Assembly (NCBI RefSeq): GCF_003172895.1
Contig: NZ_QGKL01000021.1
Span: forward strand, 1-64,000
Source: Leucothrix arctica
Lineage (GTDB): Bacteria; Pseudomonadota; Gammaproteobacteria; Thiotrichales; Thiotrichaceae
Length of the DNA stretch: 64,000 nucleotides
Reading direction: 5' to 3'
Within the stretch, counting starts at the first letter, position 1. Every line of letters starts with the position of its first letter. The notes beneath the pieces were generated by a model. It ran no database searches and was not told the origin of the DNA. It saw nothing but the letters and a program-made list of their open reading frames with translations. Below, piece by piece: positions 28,685 through 38,213 of this stretch. A program made the translations under genes and the position numbers.

Positions 28685-29878
28685 ATGAAAAGACGTGATT
28701 TTTTAAAGTTCATGCTGGCAGGTACAGCAGCTGGAATATATGCAGGCCCTGCAATGGCAGCTGCGCCTAAAAGGCTCATCGTGATTTTCCAACGCGGAGG
28801 CTGTGACGGATTAAATGTAGCAGTACCTTATGGCGATGATGAGTATTACAACCTCAGGCCCACCATTGCTATTCCAAAACCAGGAAATGACGGTGGCGCA
28901 CTTGCGCTAGACGATTTCTTTGGCTTACACCCCTCCATGTCAGCACTGCATGATATTTATCAAGCGGGTAATGTTGCCGTATTCCCCGCAGTGCATTACA
29001 CAGGGGCTTCTCGGTCTCACTTTGACAGCCAACAATATATCGAAAGTGCTCAAATTAGCCGTAATGCCGATGGCTGGCTAAACCGTCATCTAGCTACACA
29101 ATGGAACGACTTGGCAATGCGCGGTGTTAGCTTTGGAAGCAGCGTCGCTCACTCTCTCACAGGCTTGGTGCCCGTTTCCTCTTTCAGTAAACTGAGTCAA
29201 TTTGATCTAGACCTTGATAGCAGTGCTGAAGATAAACTGGTTAATAGGCTGACAGAGGTTTATAGCGAAACCTCAAATGAGAACATTAACTATGATTCGT
29301 TAATTCGTCAGTCGGGTCACACGCTATTCCAAGACCTACAAGCAACGTCCGAACTAAGTTCCTCTGAAAGTACGGCTAGCTACCCCAATAATACCTATGG
29401 ACAACAACTAGCAAATATCGCGACAATCATCAAAGAAGGCGCTGGTTTAGAGCTTGCGACAGTCTCTATTGGCGGCTGGGACACCCATCAAAATCAAGGT
29501 GGAGCTGAGGGAGCACAGGCCAATAACTTAAAGAATTTTTCTGATGGTATCGCCGCTTTCTATCAAGACATGGGTAGCCATATGCAAGACACCATGATCC
29601 TAACCATGACTGAGTTTGGTCGTACCGCCCAAGAAAATGGTAGTTTTGGTACCGACCATGGCCATGCTTCAACATGGTTTGCGCTAGGTGGAGGCGTGCA
29701 ACAGGGCATTTATGGCGAATGGCCTGGGTTGCAGGAGTCTCAACTTGAAAATGGTCGGTATCTTGCACAAGCAACGGACTTTAGAGATATTTTCTCTGAA
29801 ATAGTCACTCAGCACTTAGGGAATAATGATGAGTCCATTATTCCTAACTATGCTGCTAACGCTATCGGCTTTTTGTAA
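28685..29878 (+). CDS. DUF1501 family protein with Tat signal
   Basis: A 397-residue protein. The N-terminus MKRRDFLKFMLAGTAAG is a twin-arginine signal, so it is probably exported folded. I chose ATG 28685; a GTG at 28673 in frame overlaps the Shine-Dalgarno-like GTGGAT. DUF1501 belongs to the alkaline phosphatase/sulfatase-like superfamily; FQRGGCDGLNVAVPYGD, HYTGASRSHFDSQ and MTEFGRTAQENGSFGTDHGHA are the conserved stretches. It follows the DUF1800 gene by 15 bp, the usual pairing. Confidence 0.92.
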   Translation: MKRRDFLKFMLAGTAAGIYAGPAMAAAPKRLIVIFQRGGCDGLNVAVPYGDDEYYNLRPTIAIPKPGNDGGALALDDFFGLHPSMSALHDIYQAGNVAVFPAVHYTGASRSHFDSQQYIESAQISRNADGWLNRHLATQWNDLAMRGVSFGSSVAHSLTGLVPVSSFSKLSQFDLDLDSSAEDKLVNRLTEVYSETSNENINYDSLIRQSGHTLFQDLQATSELSSSESTASYPNNTYGQQLANIATIIKEGAGLELATVSIGGWDTHQNQGGAEGAQANNLKNFSDGIAAFYQDMGSHMQDTMILTMTEFGRTAQENGSFGTDHGHASTWFALGGGVQQGIYGEWPGLQESQLENGRYLAQATDFRDIFSEIVTQHLGNNDESIIPNYAANAIGFL

Positions 29879-30029
29879 AAGCAAATATCCGTGTCAGGCC
29901 AGAAGCTATTATTACATCTGGTCTGACCTTTCAAAATACCCGTTAAATTTACTCAATTGGCGGCAACCGCTACACTGGTATCAGAATCTAACTCTAATCG
30001 TCACCTACCTTATTGCCATAGGATTTAAT

Positions 30030-30914
30030 ATGCCTTTTCACGGAATCCGCGCTGACAGGCGTTACTTGTTCAGCCCTGAGCCTATTACCAATATTGGTGT
30101 AAATGACACAAATACTTGGCGTTTAAACCCTGATCACCGCCATGTTTATAACAAACTCCACATAGCCTTATCCCAAGGTCTTATCGCCGCACCCAGCGGT
30201 GTCAGCCCACTAGCAATGCAACTTTCACCGGAACAAGCTTGTTTTGTAAAACCCATTACCAACCTTGGTGGTATGTCCCTCAATAGCTTTGCCAGCACCG
30301 CTCAAAAAATTGCAGATGCCAGCATCAATTCAGCGGAAAACAACAATGAAAACTGCGCAGCAGGCAGCTTTTGGTGTGAGTTTTTAGAAGGCTCGCAAAC
30401 CAGTACCGACATACTTATATTAAACGGCCAACCAAAATGGTATGGGCATACCAAAGCAGCAGATGAGAAAAACAAGAACCGCCCTATCTACTGGAAATTA
30501 GGTTATAATTGTCAGCAATTAGAACCACTTATTGAAAGTTTCATTCATCGCGAACTGAAAGGTTACACGGGACTGTGTAACGTAGAAATGATTGGCGATT
30601 TTATTATCGAAGCCCACTTGCGAGGCTCAAACGCATTTTTTGACTACTACCCAAAGCAGTTCATACAAACATGGGTTAATGTAGTCGATCTAAAACAATG
30701 GACAACAATCACCCCGCTAAAACAAGGCTGCGTCTACTCAATGTTTGGGGGTTGGTCACTCAATGATGGCTCCGAGCAACTGGTTGAGTCACTCGGCGCT
30801 AAGTTATATCGCGATGGCATGATTGAGGACCGTGTTGCCATCTTATTTACCGATACCGTTGAGCAAGCAAAATCAATCGAAATGCTGCTCAAAGCCAAGA
30901 CTAGCGCTATTTAA
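30030..30914 (+). CDS. ATP-grasp-like protein
   Basis: A 294-residue soluble protein. The frame is open from 29826, inside the DUF1501 gene, but AGGAT lies just before ATG 30030 and the compositional signal begins there. Features of an ATP-grasp fold: Lys in CFVKPITNLGG, a WCEFLEGSQTSTDILI segment (the usual EEF-G-E-S/D strand), and GLCNVEMIGDFIIEAHLR, which supplies the Glu/Asn metal ligands. It would join a carboxylate to a nucleophile using ATP; the substrate is unknown. It ends 8 bp into the convergent STAS gene. Confidence 0.6.
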   Translation: MPFHGIRADRRYLFSPEPITNIGVNDTNTWRLNPDHRHVYNKLHIALSQGLIAAPSGVSPLAMQLSPEQACFVKPITNLGGMSLNSFASTAQKIADASINSAENNNENCAAGSFWCEFLEGSQTSTDILILNGQPKWYGHTKAADEKNKNRPIYWKLGYNCQQLEPLIESFIHRELKGYTGLCNVEMIGDFIIEAHLRGSNAFFDYYPKQFIQTWVNVVDLKQWTTITPLKQGCVYSMFGGWSLNDGSEQLVESLGAKLYRDGMIEDRVAILFTDTVEQAKSIEMLLKAKTSAI

Positions 30915-32148
30915 CGTAGCGTCCATAGAGCATTTGCAACATAGCGATTTCATCGTCTTCTGGCTTACACCACGACTCCATACCTAAGTCTTTAAGTACG
31001 CGTGAGCCTTGTGCATCATCTTGCAAATTAAAGAACTCATTGGTTAGCTGTGTTTGCAGGTCAGCAAAGCGTGGCGACAGTAGCAGCATATGATATGCAA
31101 TCCCCGTTTCACTCTCTTCCAATACATTCGTTCCGGCACGACTCAGCTCTAATAGCAGGTGATAATTCTCTTTCAACATAAACAGCATATCGACGTCTTT
31201 CTCAAGCAAACGTCGCATCGCAGTCAGCTGGTTACCGGTAAACTGATAACTCAACGCTGACGAGTCTAATTCATACTCATCACAAAAGAAGCGCCCTAAT
31301 AAAAATACAAAGCTCTCTTTTGCCGATGTTGCAACGGCGGCACCTTCAAAGTCTTTAATCGACTTTTCACTGTCCTCAGTACGCACCACAATACTCACTT
31401 CAACGCTGTCATTCGCTGGTCGAGCAATCGGAATATAATTGTGGTTTGCAATCAACGAACACGCATCGAATGGTTTAGCAAAGACAATCGCATTTTCATG
31501 TAGTGCAACCTCTTGCCCAAACTGGGTAATATCCATTGAAATAGTGCGATCAAGACGGCGCTGCAACAAGGTATTTAAAAAGTACCATCCCGTCAGTTGC
31601 TGGTTATTTTGTAAGCTCACTGAAAATGTCATTTTATCCGTATCAGAAGCCAACTCAACCGGCTTAGCAGCAGGCTTTTCACTAGCCGCTGAAGCTACTG
31701 GCGTTTCCTCAGTGTCTGCATCAGTGCCACGGTTACGCTTCACTCGCCTAAACTGTGGCGAGCGATTACGAGCAGGCTTACCGCCTTTAGCAGGCACAGC
31801 CTCTGCAGGTTCTACATCCGCGATATCTTGTCCCGCACCACCAAAATAACGATTCAAACCGGTCATTTTGAACAGCATACTCACCATACGATTTAGGTTA
31901 ATCGCTTCAGTTGCTGTGCCACTCTTCTTCCAACTTTCTAGGCAACGCATCAACTGCGCTAGCCCCATCGAGTTAACGCGAACCACTTCTTCAAAGTTAA
32001 GAATCACCTTATGGTCAGCGAGCACCTCAGGCAAAGTATCAAACACCTCACCTGCGGTAACATCAATATCGCCCTTTAATAGTAAAGTCAGTGTTTTCGC
32101 TTCACTATCGACAACATTATCGATGTATAAATTGGCCTTTCCGGTCAT
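30907..32148 (-). CDS. STAS-domain protein fused to a PhnD-like binding domain
   Basis: A 413-residue cytoplasmic protein without signal peptide. Residues 5-105 are a STAS domain (LLLKGDIDVTAGEVF, VILNFEEVVRVNSMGLAQLM), with Ser in VNSMG at the position phosphorylated in anti-sigma antagonists. A Pro/Ala/basic linker (110-170) follows. Residues 175-400 resemble a type 2 periplasmic binding protein of the PhnD class (WYFLNTLLQRRL, AIVFAKPFDACSLI, GAAVATSAKESFVFLLGRFF). It overlaps the upstream PP2C gene by 4 bp, so it is the likely substrate of that phosphatase/kinase. The binding-domain ligand is unknown. Confidence 0.8.
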   Translation of the reverse strand: MTGKANLYIDNVVDSEAKTLTLLLKGDIDVTAGEVFDTLPEVLADHKVILNFEEVVRVNSMGLAQLMRCLESWKKSGTATEAINLNRMVSMLFKMTGLNRYFGGAGQDIADVEPAEAVPAKGGKPARNRSPQFRRVKRNRGTDADTEETPVASAASEKPAAKPVELASDTDKMTFSVSLQNNQQLTGWYFLNTLLQRRLDRTISMDITQFGQEVALHENAIVFAKPFDACSLIANHNYIPIARPANDSVEVSIVVRTEDSEKSIKDFEGAAVATSAKESFVFLLGRFFCDEYELDSSALSYQFTGNQLTAMRRLLEKDVDMLFMLKENYHLLLELSRAGTNVLEESETGIAYHMLLLSPRFADLQTQLTNEFFNLQDDAQGSRVLKDLGMESWCKPEDDEIAMLQMLYGRYVK

Positions 32149-34967
32149 GCAGCAACCTCGTCAGACAATATCTGATTGTCGATAATCGTTTCGTTGAACT
32201 CTGAGTGATACAAGAACTGGAAACCACTGTCAGAGTCAAAATCTTGCTCTTGTGTGAGCGACCAAAGCAACGTGACCTGCGTTTTGCTATTCGGTAAAAC
32301 ACGCACCTGAAGGTAATCACTGATGCGCCACATTAAGTACATCCCTGTTCCACCTACACCCGCTTCCATGCCCCCTTCAGGGTTAACCGTGTTTAGGTAC
32401 AAACGGTTAAGGAATGTAGATGGTGTAAAGGTACCCCAATGATCCGTAATGGAGATACCAAGAACATCTTTATTCTGCTTTACGCGCATGCTGATATTTT
32501 CGTAACAGGCAACAATACGCTCATCACCTTTCTTAAATAACGCGTTATTACGACGGCCTCTAGGCGCACCATAGAAGCTATTTTCAATCAGCTCATCCGC
32601 CATCAAGCAAACAACATCCTGCAAGCCTTCACCCAAGTCAGACATACCCGACAAAGCTTCATTTAACTGAGCCATCGCCGTGATTTTTTCATCGCTATGG
32701 TGAAAGTCCCAAGTCTGATCAACTGTAGGTTGAGTAACCCACTGGTCAATATCATCGCCCTCAGGTATGAGATGCTGATTAAGTAAACCCTGCCAACCCA
32801 AGTCATGTAAGAACGCTTGATCATTGAGTAGTACACGACGAATACCCTGCTGACATAAGAATGGTAGCAATGCAGCCACCTCATTATCTTCACAGGTAAC
32901 CACACTAAACTGACGTGAGACATAGCTATCAATTTGGCGCTCACCTGACAGCAAGTTTTCCGCTTTAAGCTGAATGACTTGGCTCTTGGCTAGAATATCT
33001 TTTGGCAGCCTCGTCACTGAGAAGTTGTTCACCACTCGCTCTGTATGAGACACCATCATCAGTGTCACATCATCACTAAACACCTGCTTACCACAATGTG
33101 CTTCCAAGCTCGCAAACATTGCCGTATTTGCCTCATCAACAGACAACTTTGACACCTCGTACAACAAATTTTCCAACCGATCAAAACCAAACTGCTCACC
33201 CGTGGATGACTCTTCTTCGATGATACCGTCCGTATAAACAAACAGCTTGTCATCAATCTCAAGATCAAAACTAATCGCCTCGTACTCCGGCGTTTCCACT
33301 TTACCCAGCGGCACACCTTCACACTCGATCATGCACCAATCCCCTTCATCTGCAATCCAGATATAAGGGAAAACATGGCCCGCATTAGCCACTTGTACAT
33401 GACCTGTTCGACTGTCGATACTGAAACAAATCATCGTCATGAACATACTTTCGTGACTCGCCGTTAGTAGCGACTCATTAATATGCTCCAACATCACTGC
33501 AGGATCAGTCTCTTTTAAATTTTCTAGCTGGTGAACAGCCATTTTAGCGGCACTTACCAAGGTACCAGACGCAACACCATGACCACTCACATCACCCACT
33601 AAGAACACCGAGTGGTACTCTCCAACCTTATAGTAGTCGTAGTAATCACCACCCACTTCAGTAGAGGTAGTCAGACGCGCCATTCCTTCAATACCCGGTA
33701 ATTTAAACGCTGGTTCAGGCAATAACGCCTTCTGAAGAATAGCGGCGTGAGACACTTCATCCTGCAAACGAGTGCTCAGTGCTTCCGTCTTAGACAAAGC
33801 ATTCGCTAATGCAGTCGTTGATTTTTTACGCTCAGTAATATCAACACCTGTCGCGATCAACATCGACGGTTCACCGGTGATTGGGTCCAACAACATGGTG
33901 TTTGACCACTCAATACTCAGCATCTCACCTGTTTTAGTGCTCAGGTTTGTTTCAAGCTTTTTCGCAGCCTTACCTTCAAACAAGCCGTTATAGGTCTCGA
34001 CCAAAGACAGTCTTTCATTTTCAGGGATAAACGCGCCCATAAAGTTCTGCCCCAAAATCTGATCTTTACTCCAACCTGTCAGATCTTCACTATGCTTATT
34101 AAACATCTGCACCTCACCCGCTTTATCAATACCGATGATAAGTGCCTGAGAGGTGTTAATAATCCCGTCACTGAACTGCTGTTGGCCCAGTAAGTTAGTT
34201 GCAAAGCGTTTGATCATATTCACCAGTGGGCGATAGATCAGAAAACCCTCCAAAACCAATACAAGCAAGGTAAGGAAATAGATGATGTTTTCACGCTGGA
34301 CGTTATTTTTTGCCGCTATTTCAGCATCCATCTCATACTGTCTAACCGCAGTATCCAGAGAGCGCAACAACGGCAACTGAGAGGCTGCTAAGACTTGCTG
34401 CAAATGGTAATCATCCGCTGAAATAGGGCCAATATCACCTTTACTCAACAGCAAGTTAATGTTGTCTACAAACAAGCGAACATTAGCATCTAGCTCATGC
34501 GGCTTATCATAGTAAATAGCTCTAGCCGCTTCAGACATTGTGCTGGGGAGCTTACGTTTTTCATCACCTTCCGTTAAACCAACGTGAGAGTTAAAAATCT
34601 CATCAGCCACCGCTTTTAATGAAGCCTGTGCAGCTTTACGCTCCTCAGTGGTTTGCGCAGCACGCATGGCTAACGCAAAACGTCCCGCACGCTGCGACAA
34701 CATACGCTGCTTACCACTGATATTAATCACGATGTGACTACTCTCATTAATAGATAACATGTGCGAACCCAGTAGGAACGCCGCTGTCGACAGCAAGGCA
34801 ATAAGAAGAAGTGCAACAATAGAACGCGTCCACACTCCACGTGTCAGCGAAGCAACATTGATTGAACCTTCCTGTTTATCAGTCGTGTTAGATACATTTT
34901 TTTTCGACTCAGCCGAGGCACCAGCAGTCGAACTCGCAAAAGAATATGTTTGGGTCCTGTCGATCAT
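32145..34967 (-). CDS. Membrane PP2C phosphatase with PilJ-type sensor, PAS and HATPase domains
   Basis: A 940-residue protein. TM1 is at about 49-69; a PilJ/NarX-type four-helix sensor (HIVINISGKQRMLSQRAGRFAL near 78-99) spans to TM2 at about 228-247. A PAS domain covers about 265-380 (FNKHSEDLTGWSKDQILG, ATGVDITERKK). An RsbU/SpoIIE PP2C domain is at about 405-630 (TEVGGDYYDYY, GDVSGHGVASGTLV, YTDGIIE, DDVTLMMV). The C-terminus (about 775-900) is an RsbW-type HATPase (LMADELIENSFYG, ITDHWG, GVGGTGMYLMWRIS). It thus carries both the kinase and the phosphatase expected to act on the STAS partner encoded next. AAGGATG precedes the ATG. Confidence 0.88.
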   Translation of the reverse strand: MIDRTQTYSFASSTAGASAESKKNVSNTTDKQEGSINVASLTRGVWTRSIVALLLIALLSTAAFLLGSHMLSINESSHIVINISGKQRMLSQRAGRFALAMRAAQTTEERKAAQASLKAVADEIFNSHVGLTEGDEKRKLPSTMSEAARAIYYDKPHELDANVRLFVDNINLLLSKGDIGPISADDYHLQQVLAASQLPLLRSLDTAVRQYEMDAEIAAKNNVQRENIIYFLTLLVLVLEGFLIYRPLVNMIKRFATNLLGQQQFSDGIINTSQALIIGIDKAGEVQMFNKHSEDLTGWSKDQILGQNFMGAFIPENERLSLVETYNGLFEGKAAKKLETNLSTKTGEMLSIEWSNTMLLDPITGEPSMLIATGVDITERKKSTTALANALSKTEALSTRLQDEVSHAAILQKALLPEPAFKLPGIEGMARLTTSTEVGGDYYDYYKVGEYHSVFLVGDVSGHGVASGTLVSAAKMAVHQLENLKETDPAVMLEHINESLLTASHESMFMTMICFSIDSRTGHVQVANAGHVFPYIWIADEGDWCMIECEGVPLGKVETPEYEAISFDLEIDDKLFVYTDGIIEEESSTGEQFGFDRLENLLYEVSKLSVDEANTAMFASLEAHCGKQVFSDDVTLMMVSHTERVVNNFSVTRLPKDILAKSQVIQLKAENLLSGERQIDSYVSRQFSVVTCEDNEVAALLPFLCQQGIRRVLLNDQAFLHDLGWQGLLNQHLIPEGDDIDQWVTQPTVDQTWDFHHSDEKITAMAQLNEALSGMSDLGEGLQDVVCLMADELIENSFYGAPRGRRNNALFKKGDERIVACYENISMRVKQNKDVLGISITDHWGTFTPSTFLNRLYLNTVNPEGGMEAGVGGTGMYLMWRISDYLQVRVLPNSKTQVTLLWSLTQEQDFDSDSGFQFLYHSEFNETIIDNQILSDEVAA

Positions 34968-35304
34968 GTTTCATCCTTAAACACACGATTCAGTTTGTTA
35001 CCCCTATTACAAACGAGAAACCTCGGGGGAGGCATTTAGGCGAAGCTACAAGTATGGAATAGCCTTTATACTCTATTAAAATCGACCCCATAACATAAGG
35101 GGGTACGTTATGAAGTGTTTTTATGGCCTGATTTTATTGAATATCCATACCAGTCTCCATACTTACAGAACTATAAGTTTCAATAAAGTACTTTTTATGA
35201 ATTTTTTATGATCATTTATGATGCAAACTAATTATCACCACTCTGGTGAGAGAAAATTTGCATTTCGCGGCCTTGCGCACCAAGAGTATGCGCAAGGGGA
35301 CCGC
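34968..35304. other. Intergenic region with nested hairpins
   Basis: About 340 bases between two minus-strand genes. Just after the GntR stop, CCTTGCGCA (35271-35279) pairs with TGCGCAAGG (35289-35297); there is no T tract. Further on, TGCAAA/TTTGCA (about 35222-35262) encloses TCACC/GGTGA. These may end the GntR transcript. The promoter of the PP2C gene should lie at 34980-35100 but no clear hexamer pair was found. Confidence 0.4.
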
Positions 35305-36060
35305 TTAATCGGTAATGAAATACTCTGGTGTATGGCCTAGCTCACAAACAACACTCATCTGAAGACGCTCTAAATCCATATGAACATTCATAGCATAGAC
35401 TGCCAATTTAGGGTCTTTAAGCTCAATCGCATCCACGATTTTGGTGTGCTCTACATGCGTTGATCGTAAGTTTTTACGTTCCTGCATGGTCAAATGTCGG
35501 TATCTATCTACCTGCAACTTCACTTGCTGAATTAGCGTCCAAATACCAGGGTAACCCGCTACTTCTGCGATCAATGCATGAAAATTATCATCTTCTTTAT
35601 AGAACGTTGCGTGATCTGCTGACTCAATCGCCCGATGTTGCACTGCCAGTGACTCTCTCAACCGCTCTATATCAGCAGGGGTAGCAAACTCACTTGCCGC
35701 TTTTACATTGACAATTTCAAGTGCTTGGCGCGCTACTCTTGACTCAGGTAGCGTCGATAATGGAATACGACCAACATACGTACCTGATTTAGAAACAACT
35801 TCAACCAATTGATTTTTAGATAGCCTAAGAACCGCTTCACGAACTGGCGTACGACTAACACCTTCAGCTAGCGCAATTTCTTGCTCTGAAATAGGCGTAC
35901 CGGGTTTTAGCTTTACCGAGACGATCTCCTCAAACAGACGCTGATAAATCATGTCGGCTATTGTTCCACTATCCGCGCTGTCAACAAAACGTGGACTACC
36001 TGTTGGTGGAGAATTAGGTGAGCGTTTCTTTCTTTTAACTATTTTCTTATCAATTGTCAT
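35305..36060 (-). CDS. GntR-family regulator (FadR/FCD subfamily)
   Basis: A 251-residue repressor-type protein. The winged HTH is at about 33-97 (IYQRLFEEIVSVKLKPGTPIS, LAEGVSRTPVREAVLRL, VSKSGTYVG). The C-terminal FCD effector domain is about 105-240, with conserved Asp/His metal-site residues (DDNFHALIA, HVEHTKIVDAI). An extra 30 basic, Pro/Ser-rich residues precede the HTH. It is divergent from the KduD/TRAP operon with a 225-bp AT-rich gap, so it probably controls that sugar-acid operon. Confidence 0.92.
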   Translation of the reverse strand: MTIDKKIVKRKKRSPNSPPTGSPRFVDSADSGTIADMIYQRLFEEIVSVKLKPGTPISEQEIALAEGVSRTPVREAVLRLSKNQLVEVVSKSGTYVGRIPLSTLPESRVARQALEIVNVKAASEFATPADIERLRESLAVQHRAIESADHATFYKEDDNFHALIAEVAGYPGIWTLIQQVKLQVDRYRHLTMQERKNLRSTHVEHTKIVDAIELKDPKLAVYAMNVHMDLERLQMSVVCELGHTPEYFITD

Positions 36061-36285
36061 AGGTGTTCATTTATAGAGGTGTAAGGCAAATACGTGTTTT
36101 CACGTCAGTCAGTTTAAAAACATACAACTGAAACGAATAAATAGCAAAAATATTAGTTAATTCGTAATAAAATCGGTCAAAACACTTATAATAATTTAGT
36201 AAAACACGAGTAATTGTAAAATAAAAACCCACTTAGAAACATCAAAGGTATAAATATACCTGACTCTGAGTGCAACGGAGTAGAC

Positions 36286-37050
36286 ATGAAACATACATTT
36301 GACCTAAGTGGTAAGACCGCATTAGTGACTGGCTGCAAACGAGGCATCGGTAAAGCGATGGCCGTTGCATTGGCAGAAGCGGGCGCAGATATTATCGGTG
36401 TGAGCGCAAGCTTAGAAAAAGAAGGTAGCCAAGTCGAAAAAGACGTGATTGCACTGGGTAAAACGTTCTCAAGCTATCAATGTGATTTTTCAAATCGTGA
36501 AGCACTTCACTCGTTTATTCAACAACTTAAAGCTGACGGTCACAAACCAGATATCTTGGTAAATAACGCAGGCACGATCAAACGCGCCCCTGCTGCTGAA
36601 CACCCAGATGACATGTGGGACGAAGTGATTGAGATTAACCTCAACGCACAATTCATACTAAGCCGAGAGATTGGCCGAGGCATGGTTAAACGGGGTAGCG
36701 GCAAGATAGTATTTACGGCATCGCTACTCACATTTCAAGGTGGTATTACCGTTCCGGGTTACGCAGCATCAAAAGGCGGCATCGGTCAGCTAACCAAAGC
36801 ACTGGCCAATGAATGGGCGTCTAAAGGCGTTAACGTCAATGCGATTGCACCAGGTTATATTGCCACTGACAACACAGAAGCATTGCGCAATGACAAAGAG
36901 CGTCACGATGCGATTTTAGGACGTATCCCTGCTGGACGCTGGGGCCAACCTGAAGACTTTGCTGGGCCAGTTTTATTCTTAGCATCTTCTGCATCTGACT
37001 ATGTTCATGGCACAGTGTTGACAGTCGATGGCGGCTGGATGGGTCGATAA
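36286..37050 (+). CDS. kduD: KduD-like 2-dehydro-3-deoxy-D-gluconate 5-dehydrogenase (SDR)
   Basis: A 254-residue short-chain dehydrogenase closely resembling KduD in length and sequence. Cofactor loop TGCKRGIGKAMA (15-26), LVNNAGTIKR, catalytic Ser in TASLLTFQGG and YAASKGG (Tyr/Lys), then VNAIAPGYIATDNT and IPAGRWGQPED typical of KduD. CGGAG lies 6 nt before the ATG. The product would reduce or oxidise a keto-deoxy sugar acid from uronate breakdown. With the TRAP genes downstream and GntR upstream, a uronate or aldonate utilisation locus is likely; no kinase or aldolase is present here. Confidence 0.85.
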   Translation: MKHTFDLSGKTALVTGCKRGIGKAMAVALAEAGADIIGVSASLEKEGSQVEKDVIALGKTFSSYQCDFSNREALHSFIQQLKADGHKPDILVNNAGTIKRAPAAEHPDDMWDEVIEINLNAQFILSREIGRGMVKRGSGKIVFTASLLTFQGGITVPGYAASKGGIGQLTKALANEWASKGVNVNAIAPGYIATDNTEALRNDKERHDAILGRIPAGRWGQPEDFAGPVLFLASSASDYVHGTVLTVDGGWMGR

Positions 37051-37217
37051 TATTTTATAATAAAGATTATTTCTTGCACTAAGGTAGATTTACTAGTTTG
37101 AAAGATCAGCCACAACTAGTATAGTGGTTATTTTTAACGTTCCGTGGCTGGTAAATCCCTAAAGGATAAGCGTTAAAAATAAAATCACTTTTTATTGTAT
37201 TTTCTTGGAGGAAGATC

Positions 37218-38192
37218 ATGTTAAAGAAGTTTATCACGTCAGTAGCGGTCGCTACCTGTGTCAGCGTATTAACAACATCAACTGCACTAGCTGCAGAAAC
37301 TCTAAAATGGGCTCACGTCTACGAGACAGGTTCTAACTACCACAAAGCAGCACTATGGGCTGCAGACGAAGTTAAAAAGCGTACCGAAGGCCGTGTCGAG
37401 ATCAAAGTATTCCCAGCATCATCGCTCGGTAAAGAAGTTGAAATCAACGAAGGTATGGGTATCGGCTCTGTCGACATCATTTACACAGGCCCTAGTTTTG
37501 CTGAACGTTACTATGGCCCTATCGCCATTTCTGACTATCCATTCATCATGCGTGACTATGATCATTGGCAAAAGTACCGTGACAGCGGGCTATTTGCTGA
37601 GCTGTCAGAAGGCTACAAGGGGGCAACAGGTCACACAGTATCAACATTGGGCTACTACGGTCAGCGCCACGTCACATCAAACAAGCCAATCCTAAAGCCT
37701 GCTGATATGAAAGGGTTGAAGATTCGTGTACCAAACTCTCCACTAATGTTGATGTTCCCTCGCGCAGTGGATGCAAACCCAACACCCATGGCATTCTCTG
37801 AAGTATATTTAGCACTACAGCAAGGTGTGGTTGATGCTCAGGAAAATCCACTTCCAACGATCAAGTTCAAGAAGTTCCACGAAGTACAGTCAAACATCAA
37901 CCTAACTGGTCACATTGTTAACTCACTGTTGACGATTGTCTCTGAGACAGCCGTTGGCAAAGTGGGTAAAGACTTCGATACCGTTAATACGGTACTGAAA
38001 GAGTCAGCGGCTAACTACTCAGATGAGATTTATCAAGCAGAACAAGACTTGGTCGCATGGTTTCGCGAGCAGGGTACTAAGGTTAACGAGTTAGACAAAA
38101 AACCATTTAAAGATGCTGTTACACCGATGCTTACGGCAAAAGGCGTTCCATACACATTGGATCACTTCAATCGTTTAGGTGCGATCAAGTAA
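37218..38192 (+). CDS. dctP: TRAP substrate-binding protein (DctP/SiaP-uronate branch)
   Basis: A 324-residue periplasmic protein with signal peptide (TSVAVATCVSVLTTSTALAA, cleavage near residue 25). It has the sugar-acid branch features: GSNYHKAALWAADEVKKRT, LGKEVEINEGMGIG, DMKGLKIRVPNSP with the carboxylate-binding Arg, and VYLALQQGVVDAQENP. GGAGG precedes the ATG. Context with KduD points to a uronic or aldonic acid. Confidence 0.92.
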   Translation: MLKKFITSVAVATCVSVLTTSTALAAETLKWAHVYETGSNYHKAALWAADEVKKRTEGRVEIKVFPASSLGKEVEINEGMGIGSVDIIYTGPSFAERYYGPIAISDYPFIMRDYDHWQKYRDSGLFAELSEGYKGATGHTVSTLGYYGQRHVTSNKPILKPADMKGLKIRVPNSPLMLMFPRAVDANPTPMAFSEVYLALQQGVVDAQENPLPTIKFKKFHEVQSNINLTGHIVNSLLTIVSETAVGKVGKDFDTVNTVLKESAANYSDEIYQAEQDLVAWFREQGTKVNELDKKPFKDAVTPMLTAKGVPYTLDHFNRLGAIK

Positions 38193-38213
38193 TAGGCTTT
38201 AAGGATTCTTTAA

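Noticed and set aside
31439-31849. 136-codon plus-strand frame
   Set aside because: Antisense shadow of the STAS/PhnD-like gene.
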